A stretch of 64,000 nt of DNA from Pseudomonas guariconensis. GTDB lineage: Bacteria; Pseudomonadota; Gammaproteobacteria; Pseudomonadales; Pseudomonadaceae. The stretch lies in the NCBI RefSeq assembly GCF_900102675.1, contig NZ_FMYX01000001.1:248001-312000 (forward strand). The letters run 5' to 3'. A model generated the notes under the pieces. That model searched no databases and was not told where the DNA came from. It worked only from the letters and a program-made list of their open reading frames with translations. Position numbers and translations under genes: made by a program. This document shows, piece by piece, positions 63,293-64,000 of the stretch (the stretch's first letter is position 1; every line of letters begins with the position of its first letter).

Positions 63293-64000
63293 ATGTCCGC
63301 TCAAGCCAATGCCCGCGAGGCCGCAGACAGCACACTGCTGGAGCTGTTGCGTCGCCATGCCGAGCCGTTGCCGCATATCGATACCCCGATGTTCGGCGCT
63401 CTGTTCGACCGATACGCCAATGCCAAGGTGGTGCTCATCGGCGAGTCCAGCCATGGCACGCGGGAGTTCTACCGAACCCGGGCGGCGATCACTCGGCATC
63501 TGATCGAGCGGCACGGCTTCAACATCGTGGCCGTGGAGGCCGACTGGCCCGATGCGGGCCAGCTCGATCGCAAGGTCAGGGGGATCGACCCCATGCCGGT
63601 CCAGGACCCGGCTTTCGGCCGCTTTCCCAGCTGGATGTGGCGCAACGCCGAGGTGAGCGAATTCATCACCTGGCTGCGCGGCCACAATCACACCCTGCCG
63701 CTTGCCGAGCGCACCGAGTTTCGCGGCCTGGACATCTACAGCTTGCGAAATTCGATGGCACAGGTGCTCAGCTACCTGGACCGCACCGATCCCGCGCTGG
63801 CCCACCAAGCCCGCCAGCGATATGGCTGTCTCACGCCTTGGCAGGACGACCCGGCCCTGTACGGACATTTTGTCGAGCGCGCAGGCCAGGCCCCCTGTGA
63901 GGACGCGGTCGTGCAACAGCTCAACAGCTTGCTCGCCAAGCGTCTGGCAGATGACGGCGAAGCGTTTTTCAGCGCTACCCAGAACGCCCGGGTGGTGCGT
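63293..64000 (+). CDS. Erythromycin esterase family protein, 3' end beyond window
   Basis: 236 codons are visible from the ATG at 63293, preceded by AGGAGG. The family motifs are VVLIGESSHGTREFYRTRAA (catalytic His/Glu region), NIVAVEADWPDA and FRGLDIYSLRNSMAQVLSYL. Most members outside resistance plasmids are of unknown function. It may hydrolyse a macrolide or another ester. Confidence 0.9.
   Translation, partial: MSAQANAREAADSTLLELLRRHAEPLPHIDTPMFGALFDRYANAKVVLIGESSHGTREFYRTRAAITRHLIERHGFNIVAVEADWPDAGQLDRKVRGIDPMPVQDPAFGRFPSWMWRNAEVSEFITWLRGHNHTLPLAERTEFRGLDIYSLRNSMAQVLSYLDRTDPALAHQARQRYGCLTPWQDDPALYGHFVERAGQAPCEDAVVQQLNSLLAKRLADDGEAFFSATQNARVVR

Overview
The window is a high-GC Pseudomonas chromosome segment, most likely from the P. 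putida / P. entomophila group. The evidence is the block lexA2-imuA-imuB-dnaE2 followed by an aldo/keto reductase, a LysR regulator, a CoA-transferase pair and an AtoE-type transporter, a gene order I recall from P. putida. An 18 bp stem terminator behind hpd, P. putida-style REP elements and a MexEF-OprN type efflux operon fit the same assignment. No rRNA, tRNA or CRISPR array was seen.

Region 1 (1-3.9 kb) holds a porin-like gene cut by the window edge, a chemoreceptor and a TetR regulator, all on the minus strand. Region 2 (about 3.9-13.6 kb) is an accessory island of clearly different character. It holds an integrase remnant reduced to about 75 codons, a divergent KfrA-like coiled-coil DNA-binding gene, a 5'-truncated gene resembling the C-terminal part of large STAND/Avs-type defence NTPases, three 23 bp direct repeats that look like an insertion-sequence end, a 1064-residue protein with an N-terminal Mrr-like nuclease module followed by helical repeats, a small zinc-ribbon-like protein, a frameshifted relic, and an overlapping two-gene unit whose first product resembles a MbcA/ParS-type antitoxin. 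This is the best place to look for a new defence system.

Region 3 (13.6-19.6 kb) is the SOS mutagenesis cassette. LexA2 represses itself, ImuA, ImuB and DnaE2 through a GTAC-N4-GTAC operator, and the four genes overlap or nearly touch. Region 4 (19.6-24.5 kb) is short-chain fatty acid / acetoacetate metabolism: LysR regulator, CoA-transferase A and B, and the AtoE transporter ending at a good terminator. Region 5 (24.5-34.5 kb) carries a MOA-lectin-related protease-like protein, AraC and LysE genes, a TerC/CBS membrane protein with a possible proline-rich upstream peptide, a RarD/EamA transporter, an EAL phosphodiesterase with CSS sensor, hpd for tyrosine degradation, a stand-alone CSS sensor protein and a DJ-1 family protein.

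Region 6 (34.5-43.2 kb) holds a cytosine-deaminase-like enzyme, a soluble hybrid kinase, several small conserved proteins, a truncated haemoglobin, a class C beta-lactamase, an AraC regulator and a bile-acid-symporter family protein. Region 7 (43.2-44.1 kb) is a gene-free pair of about 220 bp inverted repeats. Region 8 (44.1-50.0 kb) is a complete RND efflux operon mexE-mexF-oprN on the minus strand. Region 9 (50.1-64 kb) has GNAT, LysE and alpha/beta hydrolase genes, pirin, a UvrD-like helicase, a 1656-residue leucine-rich-repeat protein with a NEL-type E3 ubiquitin ligase domain (a eukaryote-directed effector), an alpha/beta hydrolase whose nucleophile serine is replaced by glycine, a VOC protein, a DUF2238 membrane protein and a partial erythromycin-esterase family gene.
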